A stretch of DNA of 6,725 nucleotides from an archaeon (GTDB taxonomy: Archaea; Asgardarchaeota; Hermodarchaeia; Hermodarchaeales; Hermodarchaeaceae): NCBI GenBank assembly GCA_016550485.1, contig JABXGV010000334.1:1-6725 (forward strand), written 5' to 3'. The stretch's first letter is position 1; the number at the start of each line of letters is the position of its first letter. The position numbers and the translations under genes are program-made. The notes beneath the pieces are model-generated. The model was not told the origin of the DNA, did no database searches, and saw only the letters and a list, made by a program, of their open reading frames with translations. Positions 1 through 5,550 of the stretch are shown piece after piece.

Positions 1-80
1 AGGTCTACCTCATCGAACGCGATGTACCCATTTGGGTAACGATACTGAACACCTTGTAAATCGACAGCACAGTGAACCAT
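1..80 (-). CDS. cbiO: ECF nickel/cobalt transporter ATPase CbiO (5' end only, continues past position 1)
   Basis: Only the first 26 codons are visible, read leftward from the ATG at 80-78. The peptide contains the typical N-terminal strand of an ECF/ABC ATPase, with an aromatic A-loop reading YRYPNGYIAF at residues 13-22 followed by an acidic DEVDL strand. Walker A and all later motifs lie outside the window. The start directly abuts the TAA stop of cbiQ (81-83), and a GGAGG Shine-Dalgarno sequence sits inside the end of cbiQ at 95-91, 10 nt before the ATG, so translation is probably coupled. In the family this subunit hydrolyses ATP on the cytoplasmic face and drives uptake through CbiQ and CbiM. 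Gene order M-N-Q-O supports the call strongly even though the fragment is short. Confidence 0.85.
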   Translation of the reverse strand, partial: MVHCAVDLQGVQYRYPNGYIAFDEVD

Positions 81-914
81 TTAGAACCATCCTCCAATGA
101 AGGGAACTGGACTAATGAATGGTGCAAAATATATTAGCAGTGCTAAAAACAGCAAGCCTACAGCAAAGCCCCAATCCTTCCCGCCGCTTTGAAGCTGTGA
201 GAGCAACCTTGTCTCGCCTGAATACCCCCGAGCCAACATTGCTTGGTAAATCTTTTCACCTCGCTCAAAGGCTCGAATAAAGAGGGTCCCAATCATGCTC
301 GAAATGGTGCGCAGCGTCCTGAGGTGAACTATTCTCTCTTTTCTTACCATGCGTGCTTCCCTTGCCAGTCCCATTCTATATGCTTCATCGGTAAACAAAA
401 AGATGTACCGGTAAGTGAGGGAGGTCAATTGGATGAATAGTTTAGGGAAATGGAGTCGGTCCATACTGTGTAGAAGCGCCGTAAAGCGTGTTGTCAGTGT
501 AAGTAAAGTTAGGGCCCCCACAGAGACCCAGACCCGCATCGTAAACAAGGCTGCGGAATACACGCCCTCATAACTTAGGATTAAAAGCCACGGTCCAAGG
601 GGAAAAATCAAACAGGGTGATCCTGGTGTGATGAAGGGCAGCGGCAAGACAATGATTAGCGAGAACACTAAGACGAGGGACGTTCGACCAAAGAACGCTC
701 GTTGTGGTATTCTAGATGCCGCAGCAAGGACAATGAGAAAAAATAACATCAAGAGGAACTGGAGAACGCTTTGTAAAAGGACAGTAACTACAATTAGGCT
801 AAAAAAACAGACGAGCTTGAACCTAGGGTCGACTGCTTGGAGAAGACCATTTCGGCTAGCGTATTCCTCGTTACGCAGGCTCTCACCGAGAACCTTCAAT
901 AGTTCTTTAAACAA
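81..914 (-). CDS. cbiQ: ECF nickel/cobalt transporter transmembrane coupling subunit CbiQ (EcfT)
   Basis: A 277-aa membrane protein, the usual EcfT length, that couples ATP hydrolysis by CbiO to movement of the substrate-binding subunit CbiM. Hydrophobic segments lie at about residues 33-66, 79-93, 118-145 and 248-266. Between them is the basic cytoplasmic coupling region with both EcfT signature sites: AREARM at 184-189, and MLARGY at 226-231 followed by SGE. These Ala-Arg motifs dock onto the ATPase. The start is a TTG at 914-912, supported by an AGGAG Shine-Dalgarno sequence (927-923) 8 nt upstream; no ATG fits as well. It lies 39 nt downstream of the small NikN-like gene and directly abuts cbiO. 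It is complete, and the family call is secure; nickel rather than cobalt as the ion is inferred from the neighbouring nikR. Confidence 0.93.
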   Translation of the reverse strand: MFKELLKVLGESLRNEEYASRNGLLQAVDPRFKLVCFFSLIVVTVLLQSVLQFLLMLFFLIVLAAASRIPQRAFFGRTSLVLVFSLIIVLPLPFITPGSPCLIFPLGPWLLILSYEGVYSAALFTMRVWVSVGALTLLTLTTRFTALLHSMDRLHFPKLFIQLTSLTYRYIFLFTDEAYRMGLAREARMVRKERIVHLRTLRTISSMIGTLFIRAFERGEKIYQAMLARGYSGETRLLSQLQSGGKDWGFAVGLLFLALLIYFAPFISPVPFIGGWF

Positions 915-953
915 GTAGTGCGCTCCTAAAAAGAGGGGGTGGAGCGAAAGGCA

Positions 954-1244
954 TTAACCTTTCGCTCGGCGACGTGTGACAAGCCATCCGATGAAGAAAG
1001 TCAACACTAGGATGAGTGCTGCAAAGGCAATGCCTATGATGAAGTTCGTTAGTAAGTTGCCTTCGAAACCGGGCAGCTCATAATCGGGGAGGGGAGGAAG
1101 CCAAACTTCCCATTCTGGTGCACCGAATAGCTCCGCGATTACGTCGAGAGTTTCATTTGCAAAGCCGAGAAGGATAACACCTACTACTATGAAGATTACT
1201 GCGACTACAAATCCGGTGATGATGAGTTTGTACTTGTTCTGCAT
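954..1244 (-). CDS. Small two-helix component of Ni/Co ECF transporter (PDGLE/NikN type, CbiN counterpart)
   Basis: A 96-aa protein with two membrane helices at about residues 7-28 and 64-90, an extracytoplasmic loop between them and a basic C-terminal tail (RRRAKG). This is the length and layout of CbiN/NikN, the small subunit needed with CbiM/NikM for metal loading. The loop keeps the PLPDYELPG element (51-59) common in PDGLE-family proteins. The name-giving PDGLE motif is degenerate, reading NETLDV at 30-35. The ATG at 1244 is 2 nt from the TAG of cbiM, and a GGAGGG Shine-Dalgarno sequence (1259-1254) lies within the end of cbiM 9 nt upstream, so the pair is translationally coupled. Position between cbiM and cbiQ fixes the role. 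Whether it is better named cbiN or nikN cannot be settled here. Confidence 0.82.
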   Translation of the reverse strand: MQNKYKLIITGFVVAVIFIVVGVILLGFANETLDVIAELFGAPEWEVWLPPLPDYELPGFEGNLLTNFIIGIAFAALILVLTFFIGWLVTRRRAKG

Positions 1245-1246
1245 AG

Positions 1247-1936
1247 CTATTTACCCTCCATTAATGGTGGTAGGTCGCCTGTTATGATGGGGGCCACTCG
1301 TTTTAGAGAAAGCAGATCCGGTCGAGCTTTATGCAAAGTCAAGAGAATTACTAGCGTTGCGACACCTTCAATAATCCCAATGATCGAATGGTGAATGACC
1401 ATTGCGGTGAGGGCTATTGACACGCCGTAGGGGAATGTGGGGTAAGACAGACCGAGTTCTAGACCAGCTGCTACGGCTGCTCCGAGGTCACCAAGGAATG
1501 CTCCTAGAAAACCACCAATCAGTAGGCTATTACGGTTTGGCTTTACCTTTAGGAAAGCGAAGAGTACTAGGAAGGGAATGAAGGTGCCCACGACACCCAT
1601 GTTGAACACGTTTGCACCGAAGGTGAGAACTCCGCCATCACCGAAGAAGAGGGCTTGAATCAGCAAGATGATGGTCATCGAGATAAGTCCTGCATAAGGT
1701 CCTAGGGTTATGGCGAGAATTGGGCCACCCAGCAAGTGGGCGGTTGTGCCGCCGATAATCGGGTAGTTCATCATTTGAGCTGTAAAGAACATCGCAGTTA
1801 GAGTAGCCATCAGGGGTATCTGTTTTTCGCTTAGAATCCGATTGGTTCGCCAGAAGGCTATGATTAGAAACAATATGGTGATTGCATACATGACTGCACA
1901 GAGTACTAGTGTTAGGAATCCGTCTGGGATGTGCAT
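1247..1936 (-). CDS. cbiM: Nickel/cobalt-binding S-component of ECF transporter, CbiM/NikM
   Basis: A 229-aa integral membrane protein that binds the metal ion outside and delivers it into the cell. It starts with the diagnostic MHIPDGFL. In NikM structures Ni(II) is held by the amino terminus and backbone of Met1-His2 together with His67, and here His67 lies in GTTAHLLGG (63-71). Further family blocks are GDGG (99-102) and GANVFNMGVVG (107-117). Multiple hydrophobic helices span the whole length. The ATG at 1936 must be the true start because the metal site needs Met1-His2; an AGGAG Shine-Dalgarno sequence (1950-1946) is 9 nt upstream. It is the first gene of the leftward operon, divergent from nikR, and a candidate NikR operator covers its promoter. 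Nickel is therefore the likelier substrate (inference); cobalt remains possible because CbiM and NikM are not separable by eye. Confidence 0.95.
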   Translation of the reverse strand: MHIPDGFLTLVLCAVMYAITILFLIIAFWRTNRILSEKQIPLMATLTAMFFTAQMMNYPIIGGTTAHLLGGPILAITLGPYAGLISMTIILLIQALFFGDGGVLTFGANVFNMGVVGTFIPFLVLFAFLKVKPNRNSLLIGGFLGAFLGDLGAAVAAGLELGLSYPTFPYGVSIALTAMVIHHSIIGIIEGVATLVILLTLHKARPDLLSLKRVAPIITGDLPPLMEGK

Positions 1937-1950
1937 TTAATACCGCTCCT

Positions 1951-1982
1951 GAGTAATACTTTTTTGATATTTAGTAATACTC
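1951..1982. promoter_or_regulatory. Candidate NikR operator between cbiM and nikR
   Basis: The 9-mer AGTAATACT occurs twice, at 1952-1960 and 1973-1981, 21 bp apart centre to centre, and each copy is palindromic except for its central base. Read as one dyad, GTAATA (1953-1958) and TAATAC (1975-1980) match as an inverted repeat at 5 of 6 positions with a 16-bp spacer; wider 9-bp arms (1951-1959 and 1974-1982) match at 8 of 9. The known E. coli NikR site also has 6-bp arms spaced by 16 bp. The element lies between the putative cbiM TATA box and its Shine-Dalgarno sequence, so a bound repressor would block transcription. That NikR binds here is inference. Confidence 0.6.
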
Positions 1983-1990
1983 ATATTTAG
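1983..1990 (-). promoter_or_regulatory. Putative TATA box of the cbiM operon
   Basis: On the minus strand this reads CTAAATAT, preceded by the purine/A-rich GAAAAGC that could act as BRE. About 25 bp downstream puts transcription start near 1960, giving a leader of about 25 nt that contains the AGGAG Shine-Dalgarno sequence. The second AGTAATACT box lies directly against it. The region is AT-rich, so other TATA placements are possible. Confidence 0.4.
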
Positions 1991-2010
1991 GCTTTTCTCA
2001 TCTAAAAACC

Positions 2011-2020
2011 CTTAATATTG
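2011..2020 (+). promoter_or_regulatory. Putative TATA box of nikR
   Basis: CTTAATATTG is the best TATA-like sequence upstream of nikR. It would place transcription start around 2040-2045 and leave a leader of about 15 nt. A GTGAT partial Shine-Dalgarno sequence (2046-2050) lies 6 nt before the ATG. The assignment is by position and composition only. Confidence 0.35.
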
Positions 2021-2056
2021 ATAGCTACATTACTCGGTTTGAATATGTGATTCCAA

Positions 2057-2497
2057 ATGACGAAACCAGGTACAGCTAGAATTAGCATTTCTCTCCCTCC
2101 TGACCTCTTACGAGAGTTTGATAGCGCCATTAAGCAAATGGGGTTAGATCGATCCAAAGCAATTCAGCAGGCAATGCGCAATTTCATATCAGAGTACCGC
2201 TGGGAACACAGCCCCACTGCATTTACAGTAGGAACAATCACTCTCATTTATCACCATGATGTGCGAGGACTCGAGTCTGAATTAACGGATATCCAACACC
2301 AGTACCCCGATCTTATCACGTCATCGACTCATGTACACCTAGATGCTGTACACTGTCTTTTAGTCATCGTTGTCAAAGGGCAGGCAAAAGCCATGCAATC
2401 GTTGGCATCGAAACTGAAAGGGCTCAGGGGTATTAAACAGCTTAAACTCACAGGCCTTGCAGGCAGTATATCTGCACCCACTGAACACATCCACTAA
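2057..2497 (+). CDS. nikR: Nickel-responsive transcriptional regulator NikR
   Basis: A 146-aa protein of normal NikR length. Residues 8-50 form the ribbon-helix-helix DNA-binding domain (ARISISLPPDLLREFD, then a helix-turn-helix with RSKAIQQAMRNF). Residues 58-136 form the ACT-like metal-binding and tetramerisation domain. All four nickel ligands are present with the exact spacing of E. coli His76/His87/His89/Cys95: His81, His92, His94 and Cys100. When nickel is bound, NikR represses nickel uptake genes, and the divergent cbiM operon with its dyad at 1951-1982 is the obvious target. The ATG at 2057 is preceded by GTGAT at 6 nt. The LLM oxidoreductase gene follows after 22 nt on the same strand and may be cotranscribed. 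Identity is secure; the target is inferred from context. Confidence 0.96.
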   Translation: MTKPGTARISISLPPDLLREFDSAIKQMGLDRSKAIQQAMRNFISEYRWEHSPTAFTVGTITLIYHHDVRGLESELTDIQHQYPDLITSSTHVHLDAVHCLLVIVVKGQAKAMQSLASKLKGLRGIKQLKLTGLAGSISAPTEHIH

Positions 2498-2519
2498 CCT
2501 TCGGTGGTGCTGTACTGGA

Positions 2520-3437
2520 ATGACTATGAAATTGGGGCTTCATATCCCTCTAGAATTTTTCACCCCAACCCAAGCAGTAGAATGTGCGCAGCACGCAGAT
2601 TCTACCGGGTTGGAAATGGTTGTTGTTAATGACCATCTTTTCCTCCCGTGGACACGTCATGCCAGTGACTCCTGGACCGTCCTTGCAGCAATGGCTTCAT
2701 CAACGAAGACGATTCGGCTAGGTCCCTGTGTGACGCCCTTACCGTTACGCCACCCTTTCATTGTCGCAAAGCTTTCAGCTGCAGTAGACCAGTTATCTCA
2801 AGGGCGTTTAATTATGGGCGTAGGTGCAGGGTGGTTTAGAAACGAATTCGATAGCATTAACGCCCCCTATCTAAAACTTGCAGAGCGCTTAGCGCAGACT
2901 GAAGAAGCGATGCGTCTTTTACGTGAACTTTGGGTTAATCCATCTGTAGTCTTCAAGGGGCAATATTACAACATCGATGGCCTTTCTCTCAAACCCAAAC
3001 CAGTCCAAAAACCTCATCCTCCCTTCTTCCTGGGAGGTAACTCGAAAACAATCCTTTCCCTTACAGCAAAATACGGGGAAGGCTGGATGCCTTTTTCTCC
3101 ATCATTAGCGGATTTGACACACCGGGTTAAACTGATTGGCAAATTTCTCCGTAACGAGCGGCGCTCGCTCGACGAAATCCAAATCATTCCTAGTATCCCG
3201 CTCCAATTGGGTAAAGACAAAAAAAGGGCGTTTCAGCAATTACCGGCCTACCTCAAGGCTATTCGGGCGTCCGGCTTCAATTACATTCTAGGTTCACCGA
3301 CAGAGTGTGTAAAACAGATTCAAGCATACATGGAGGCGGGGGCTACTCAAATTATCCTAAGGTTAGTTAATCCTCCTCAAGCAGCAGCCCATATCCAAAC
3401 AATAGCTGATGAAATACGTCCTCTCTTGTCTCCCTAG
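2520..3437 (+). CDS. Luciferase-like (LLM class) oxidoreductase, probably F420-dependent
   Basis: About 305 aa with the layout of the bacterial-luciferase-like TIM-barrel family. The N-terminal strand MKLGLHIPLEFF is followed by helix AVECAQHADSTGLEMVVVNDHLFLP (the family's conserved D-H), then strand TIRLGPCVTPLPLRHP, and the signature GRLIMGVGAGWFRNEF near residues 95-110, typical of F420-dependent members. The substrate is unknown; such enzymes transfer hydride between reduced F420 (or FMN) and diverse organic substrates. The frame is open back to 2457, inside nikR, but the family homology begins only at 2520 or 2526. I prefer the ATG at 2520, with GGTGGTG (2503-2509) 10 nt upstream; the ATG at 2526 is almost as good. 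It lies 22 nt downstream of nikR, which suggests co-transcription, but no nickel-related role can be read from the sequence. Confidence 0.88.
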   Translation: MTMKLGLHIPLEFFTPTQAVECAQHADSTGLEMVVVNDHLFLPWTRHASDSWTVLAAMASSTKTIRLGPCVTPLPLRHPFIVAKLSAAVDQLSQGRLIMGVGAGWFRNEFDSINAPYLKLAERLAQTEEAMRLLRELWVNPSVVFKGQYYNIDGLSLKPKPVQKPHPPFFLGGNSKTILSLTAKYGEGWMPFSPSLADLTHRVKLIGKFLRNERRSLDEIQIIPSIPLQLGKDKKRAFQQLPAYLKAIRASGFNYILGSPTECVKQIQAYMEAGATQIILRLVNPPQAAAHIQTIADEIRPLLSP

Positions 3438-3472
3438 TTAGGAGGTCAGTCAAGAGATGTATATTTCATGAA

Positions 3473-3688
3473 TCAGCCATTGGGTTCTATGTCACAAACT
3501 CCCTGCTCGACTTTTCTAATATAATCTTTAAGAGTTCGTATATCCGCCCTTACTGTTTGGGGGACTTTTACGCCTCTTAACTTGTCGAGCCATTGTTCCA
3601 CCGCTTCGGCGTTATTCCATATTTCATTCATCAAAGTCGTACACGTGCCAATAATAACGTCATTCAAGTCTTCGTCAATATCAGCCAT
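3473..3688 (-). CDS. Small acidic protein of unknown function (71 aa)
   Basis: I do not recognise this protein. It starts MADIDEDLND and looks soluble, acidic and mostly helical, with two helix-like stretches (about residues 8-32 and 42-62), no membrane segment and two separated cysteines but no metal-binding motif. The ATG at 3688 is preferred. Upstream in frame, an ATG at 3691 and a GTG at 3697 are alternatives giving up to 74 aa, and a stop lies four codons above the GTG. No Shine-Dalgarno sequence is visible. However, a TATA-like CTATTTTAT (3720-3712) lies about 27 bp before the ATG, the spacing expected for a leaderless archaeal mRNA. It ends convergently 35 bp from the LLM gene. Amino acid composition and codon use look protein-like, but without homology it could still be chance. 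Confidence 0.5.
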   Translation of the reverse strand: MADIDEDLNDVIIGTCTTLMNEIWNNAEAVEQWLDKLRGVKVPQTVRADIRTLKDYIRKVEQGVCDIEPNG

Positions 3689-3701
3689 CATCAACACTTT
3701 T

Positions 3702-3830
3702 TCAGTCTTTCATAAAATAGGCAAGAGTATTTTGTTCAAAGCCATTCCCCAAAAGGGATTCCGACAGAAGATGAGTTCCCCTTTGTTTGCAGGGTTTCGC
3801 CCCGGGGTCGTCTTCGCTTGAATCTGCCAT
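3702..3830 (-). CDS. Possible 42-aa peptide upstream of the small acidic protein
   Basis: A short leftward ORF that begins MADSSEDDPG and ends AYFMKD at the TGA at 3702. It is hydrophilic, with an acidic N-terminus, one cysteine and no membrane segment; I recognise no family. The ATG at 3830 is favoured over the longer open frame that reaches 3902, because GGAG (3843-3840) sits 9 nt upstream. It stops 13 nt before the ATG of the 71-aa ORF, in another frame, and both begin Met-Ala-Asp followed by acidic residues. They may form a two-gene unit, or this may be chance. Confidence 0.3.
   Translation of the reverse strand: MADSSEDDPGAKPCKQRGTHLLSESLLGNGFEQNTLAYFMKD
3712..3720 (-). promoter_or_regulatory. 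Putative TATA box for a leaderless small ORF
   Basis: On the minus strand this reads CTATTTTAT. Its centre is about 27 bp upstream of the ATG at 3688, which would put the transcript start at or next to the start codon. The ORF lacks a Shine-Dalgarno sequence, consistent with a leaderless message. This is inferred from spacing only, and it lies inside the 42-aa ORF. Confidence 0.3.
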
Positions 3831-3903
3831 GGATTGGTTCTCCGGCATCCCGACAGATGACACCTCTAAGATGTGAGACCACTGCGAGATACCATAAACC
3901 ACT

Positions 3904-4216
3904 ATGAAGAACTATCAGATAAAGGTAACGTTTAAGATTGCTATGCGGATATCACTGGGAATGAAATCGCAACATTCAGAGTAAGGGAATTAGAATTTTG
4001 GGTGACGAAGTACTAATTGTAGATTACTACGGAGTGCTAAGGAGTATTGCAAAAAAGAAGATGTTTAGAAAAGCACAGATTGCGAGTATGAGGAAAAGTA
4101 CAGCACACGATTTTCCTGATAGGTTTTCTACTGGCATCATATTTCACCTGACTATTAATAGAGAAAAATGTACGTATCGTGTGCTGTGTTTGGAGAGATT
4201 TATTGTTTATATGTAG
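3904..4216 (+). pseudogene. Frameshifted remnant resembling a LURP-one/YxjI-like (Tubby-C-like) protein
   Basis: No single frame holds a gene, but three pieces read in series look like one. The first piece is MKNYQIKVTFKI from the ATG at 3904. The second is the frame at 3942-3998, with YADITGNEIATFRV and then RELEF. The third is the frame from 3998, with LGDEVLIVDYYGVLRSIA followed by KKKMFRKAQ, ending at the TAG at 4216. The second change of frame lies at the TTTT run 3996-3999, where one added T would join the pieces seamlessly. The repeated D-x-x-G-N strand, the Gly-Asp turn between the two strands and the following basic stretch match the general pattern of LURP-one-related proteins (known from memory of the family). 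The last 35 residues and total length (about 104 aa) do not match a full domain, so the gene is probably truncated as well. An unrelated chance ORF is the alternative. Confidence 0.35.
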
Positions 4217-4264
4217 AAGCTGGCTATGCTTATGGGCCAAGTGATGTCCACCAACCGATGCCAG

Positions 4265-5329
4265 TTATTCTGTCCAATAGACCCATCCTTCTGGTCCTTT
4301 AATCCGATTCAGCTTGCCTTTCTTTATTCTCCTCGTCAAGACTGTGTAGATGTCTTGCCATCGACCTGTTGAACGGGAATCCTCAGCTGCTAAGGCTCTC
4401 TCTATATCTTCCCGCCTTCTCTGATGGGGGCGTTTGAAAAAGCCGCCGCGAATCAAGCCATCTACAGCGTCTCTTGGGGACCAAGGCTTCGGTGCTGCTG
4501 CGACAATCTCCTTGAGCTGCTTCAACGCTACTTTTGATCGATTCCTGACTTCTTCAAAAGGCAGTCCCACAATCTCAATGTTATCGATGTCTCCTTCACC
4601 GAGGCCACGTCTCACGAATTCCTGTAACACAACTAATCTCGCAGGCTTCAAACCAGCCAGCGTAACGCCCACAGTTTCAACCGCCACCGCGTCCCTTCCC
4701 ACAATCAGAATGTTCATCGGTACACTCCACCGATCACATTTCCAGAAAAGATGCGTCCCGTCTATCACTGAGAGGTCAATGCCACCGATTGCCTCAAAGA
4801 GGTCCGCGAAGATTGAACGAAAGATTGCCTTCTTGTGATACTGCATCTTCTTTCGAGTGGGGGTCAACCCAAATAGATTCTTCAAAACTATTCCATGTTG
4901 AAATGTTCGCAAAACATGAGTACTAACAAAGACATATGGCTTGAAGAGAATATGGGAGAACTCAACTGTTAGATCCCCCTCACTTTTTGCTATTTGAACA
5001 GACCGTGTATCTTCATCCTCAGAGAGATTGAAAGGCACCACCCTGTCAGTGAACAACTCTTTCCAAAGTTGTAGCCGTTCAGAGCCAGTGCCTTGATAGT
5101 TATCCGATTCCGCTAAGTAGATTTTCTGCGCTTCACTAAATCTCTCAATGATTGCACCCACGACATCTACCGAGGAATGCTGGGGTGATCGTGGATGGAA
5201 TACACCCACCTTAATCGTAACATCTCTCTTGGGAGTATTCAATTCACTAATCCCTCCCAGAAGGCGTAGAGCCTTCTGCATGGACGCTGAAACATCTCCA
5301 TTGAACTCGACAATCGCTACCTTTGTCAT
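4265..5329 (-). CDS. DUF362 domain protein with basic C-terminal winged-helix-like extension
   Basis: A 354-aa soluble protein. Residues 2 to about 258 follow the DUF362 pattern: N-terminal strand KVAIVEFNG, the VGVFHP strand with its helix SVDVVGAIIERF, AESDNYQGTGSERL, the conserved VLKNLFGLTP (148-157), then DGTHLF (190-195) and the GRDAVAVETVG helix (211-221). DUF362 has no settled biochemical function. Many relatives carry ferredoxin-type cysteine clusters; this one has a single cysteine (198) and so no Fe-S site. Residues about 296-354 form an added basic domain (FKRPHQRRREDIE, then LTRRIKKGKLNRIKGPEGWVYW) with the helix, helix, beta-wing look of a winged helix. The ATG at 5329 has GGTGAT close upstream and a strong TATA box at 5381-5387. 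Downstream on the same strand there is only the poorly coding stretch before the small ORFs. Confidence 0.85.
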   Translation of the reverse strand: MTKVAIVEFNGDVSASMQKALRLLGGISELNTPKRDVTIKVGVFHPRSPQHSSVDVVGAIIERFSEAQKIYLAESDNYQGTGSERLQLWKELFTDRVVPFNLSEDEDTRSVQIAKSEGDLTVEFSHILFKPYVFVSTHVLRTFQHGIVLKNLFGLTPTRKKMQYHKKAIFRSIFADLFEAIGGIDLSVIDGTHLFWKCDRWSVPMNILIVGRDAVAVETVGVTLAGLKPARLVVLQEFVRRGLGEGDIDNIEIVGLPFEEVRNRSKVALKQLKEIVAAAPKPWSPRDAVDGLIRGGFFKRPHQRRREDIERALAAEDSRSTGRWQDIYTVLTRRIKKGKLNRIKGPEGWVYWTE

Positions 5330-5351
5330 CTCATCACCATTTATCGCACAA

Positions 5352-5366
5352 TTCGCTACAAGCGAA
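5352..5366. repeat. Inverted repeat in the DUF362 gene leader
   Basis: TTCGC and GCGAA form perfect 5-bp arms around the 5-nt loop TACAA. The repeat overlaps the transcription start predicted from the TATA box at 5381-5387, so it could be an operator or a small leader hairpin. Five-bp arms can also occur by chance. Confidence 0.35.
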
Positions 5367-5380
5367 CCCCCTGGAATCAG

Positions 5381-5387
5381 TATATAA
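5381..5387 (-). promoter_or_regulatory. TATA box of the DUF362 gene
   Basis: On the minus strand this reads TTATATA, the clearest archaeal TATA box in the window. About 25 bp downstream gives a transcript start near 5357, leaving a leader of roughly 28 nt with GGTGAT next to the ATG at 5329. The BRE position just upstream is occupied by the palindrome at 5385-5396. Confidence 0.6.
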
Positions 5388-5396
5388 GAATTCTTA
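5385..5396. promoter_or_regulatory. Perfect 12-bp palindrome over the BRE/TATA of the DUF362 gene
   Basis: TAAGAATTCTTA is exactly self-complementary and overlaps the upstream edge of the TATA box and the TFB recognition position. A dimeric repressor bound here would compete with TBP and TFB. The regulator is unknown, and the palindrome is AT-rich, so function is inference. Confidence 0.4.
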
Positions 5397-5494
5397 GAAT
5401 CTGAAAACCCACGGAACTATTATAAACCTTAAGAGTATGGCGTGAATTAGGTTCTGGAGAACGTTTTCCAAATTAGCTGCACCTAAAGACGTCT

Positions 5495-5535
5495 ACTAGT
5501 TGTGTTTCATGCCCTTTTGGACGTGAAATTCTAGT
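5495..5535. terminator. Imperfect hairpin downstream of the membrane protein gene
   Basis: The inner arms 5505-5514 and 5519-5528 pair over 10 positions around a TTTT loop (AAAA on the minus strand), with one mismatch and one wobble on either strand. Outer arms ACTAG (5495-5499) and CTAGT (5531-5535) add a second stem. It begins about 16 nt past the membrane-gene stop at 5551, so it may protect or end that leftward transcript. No T-run follows on the minus strand, so termination is uncertain. In the rest of the gene-free stretch 5330-5550 I see only the DUF362 promoter elements and a near-palindrome centred on AACGTT (5455-5470). Confidence 0.4.
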
Positions 5536-5550
5536 GAAAGTTATTGGGAA

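Noticed and set aside
628..918. 96-aa open frame on the + strand
   Set aside because: It lies wholly antisense to cbiQ, is rich in Arg, Lys and Thr without any domain pattern, and has no independent support; a shadow of the real gene.
1951..1982. CRISPR-like or mobile-element repeat
   Set aside because: Only two 9-bp copies exist and they sit in a promoter; no target duplication, transposase or spacer pattern is present here or elsewhere in the window.
2457..2519. N-terminal extension of the LLM oxidoreductase into nikR
   Set aside because: The extra 21 residues overlap the nikR coding end and are unlike the family N-terminus, which begins at MKLGLHIP; the ATG at 2520 or 2526 fits better.
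3750..3830. GC-rich segment resembling a tRNA or structured RNA
   Set aside because: No acceptor stem pairing or T-loop consensus could be found; only a 4-bp stem around a CAAAA loop is visible.
4037..4240. 67-aa open frame on the - strand
   Set aside because: It overlaps the LURP-one-like remnant on the opposite strand, and its His/Ser/Asn-rich sequence has no recognisable pattern or ribosome binding site.
4434..4838. 134-aa open frame on the + strand
   Set aside because: It is antisense to the DUF362 gene, whose protein has clear family motifs; composition rich in Ser, Thr and Pro is typical of an antisense shadow.
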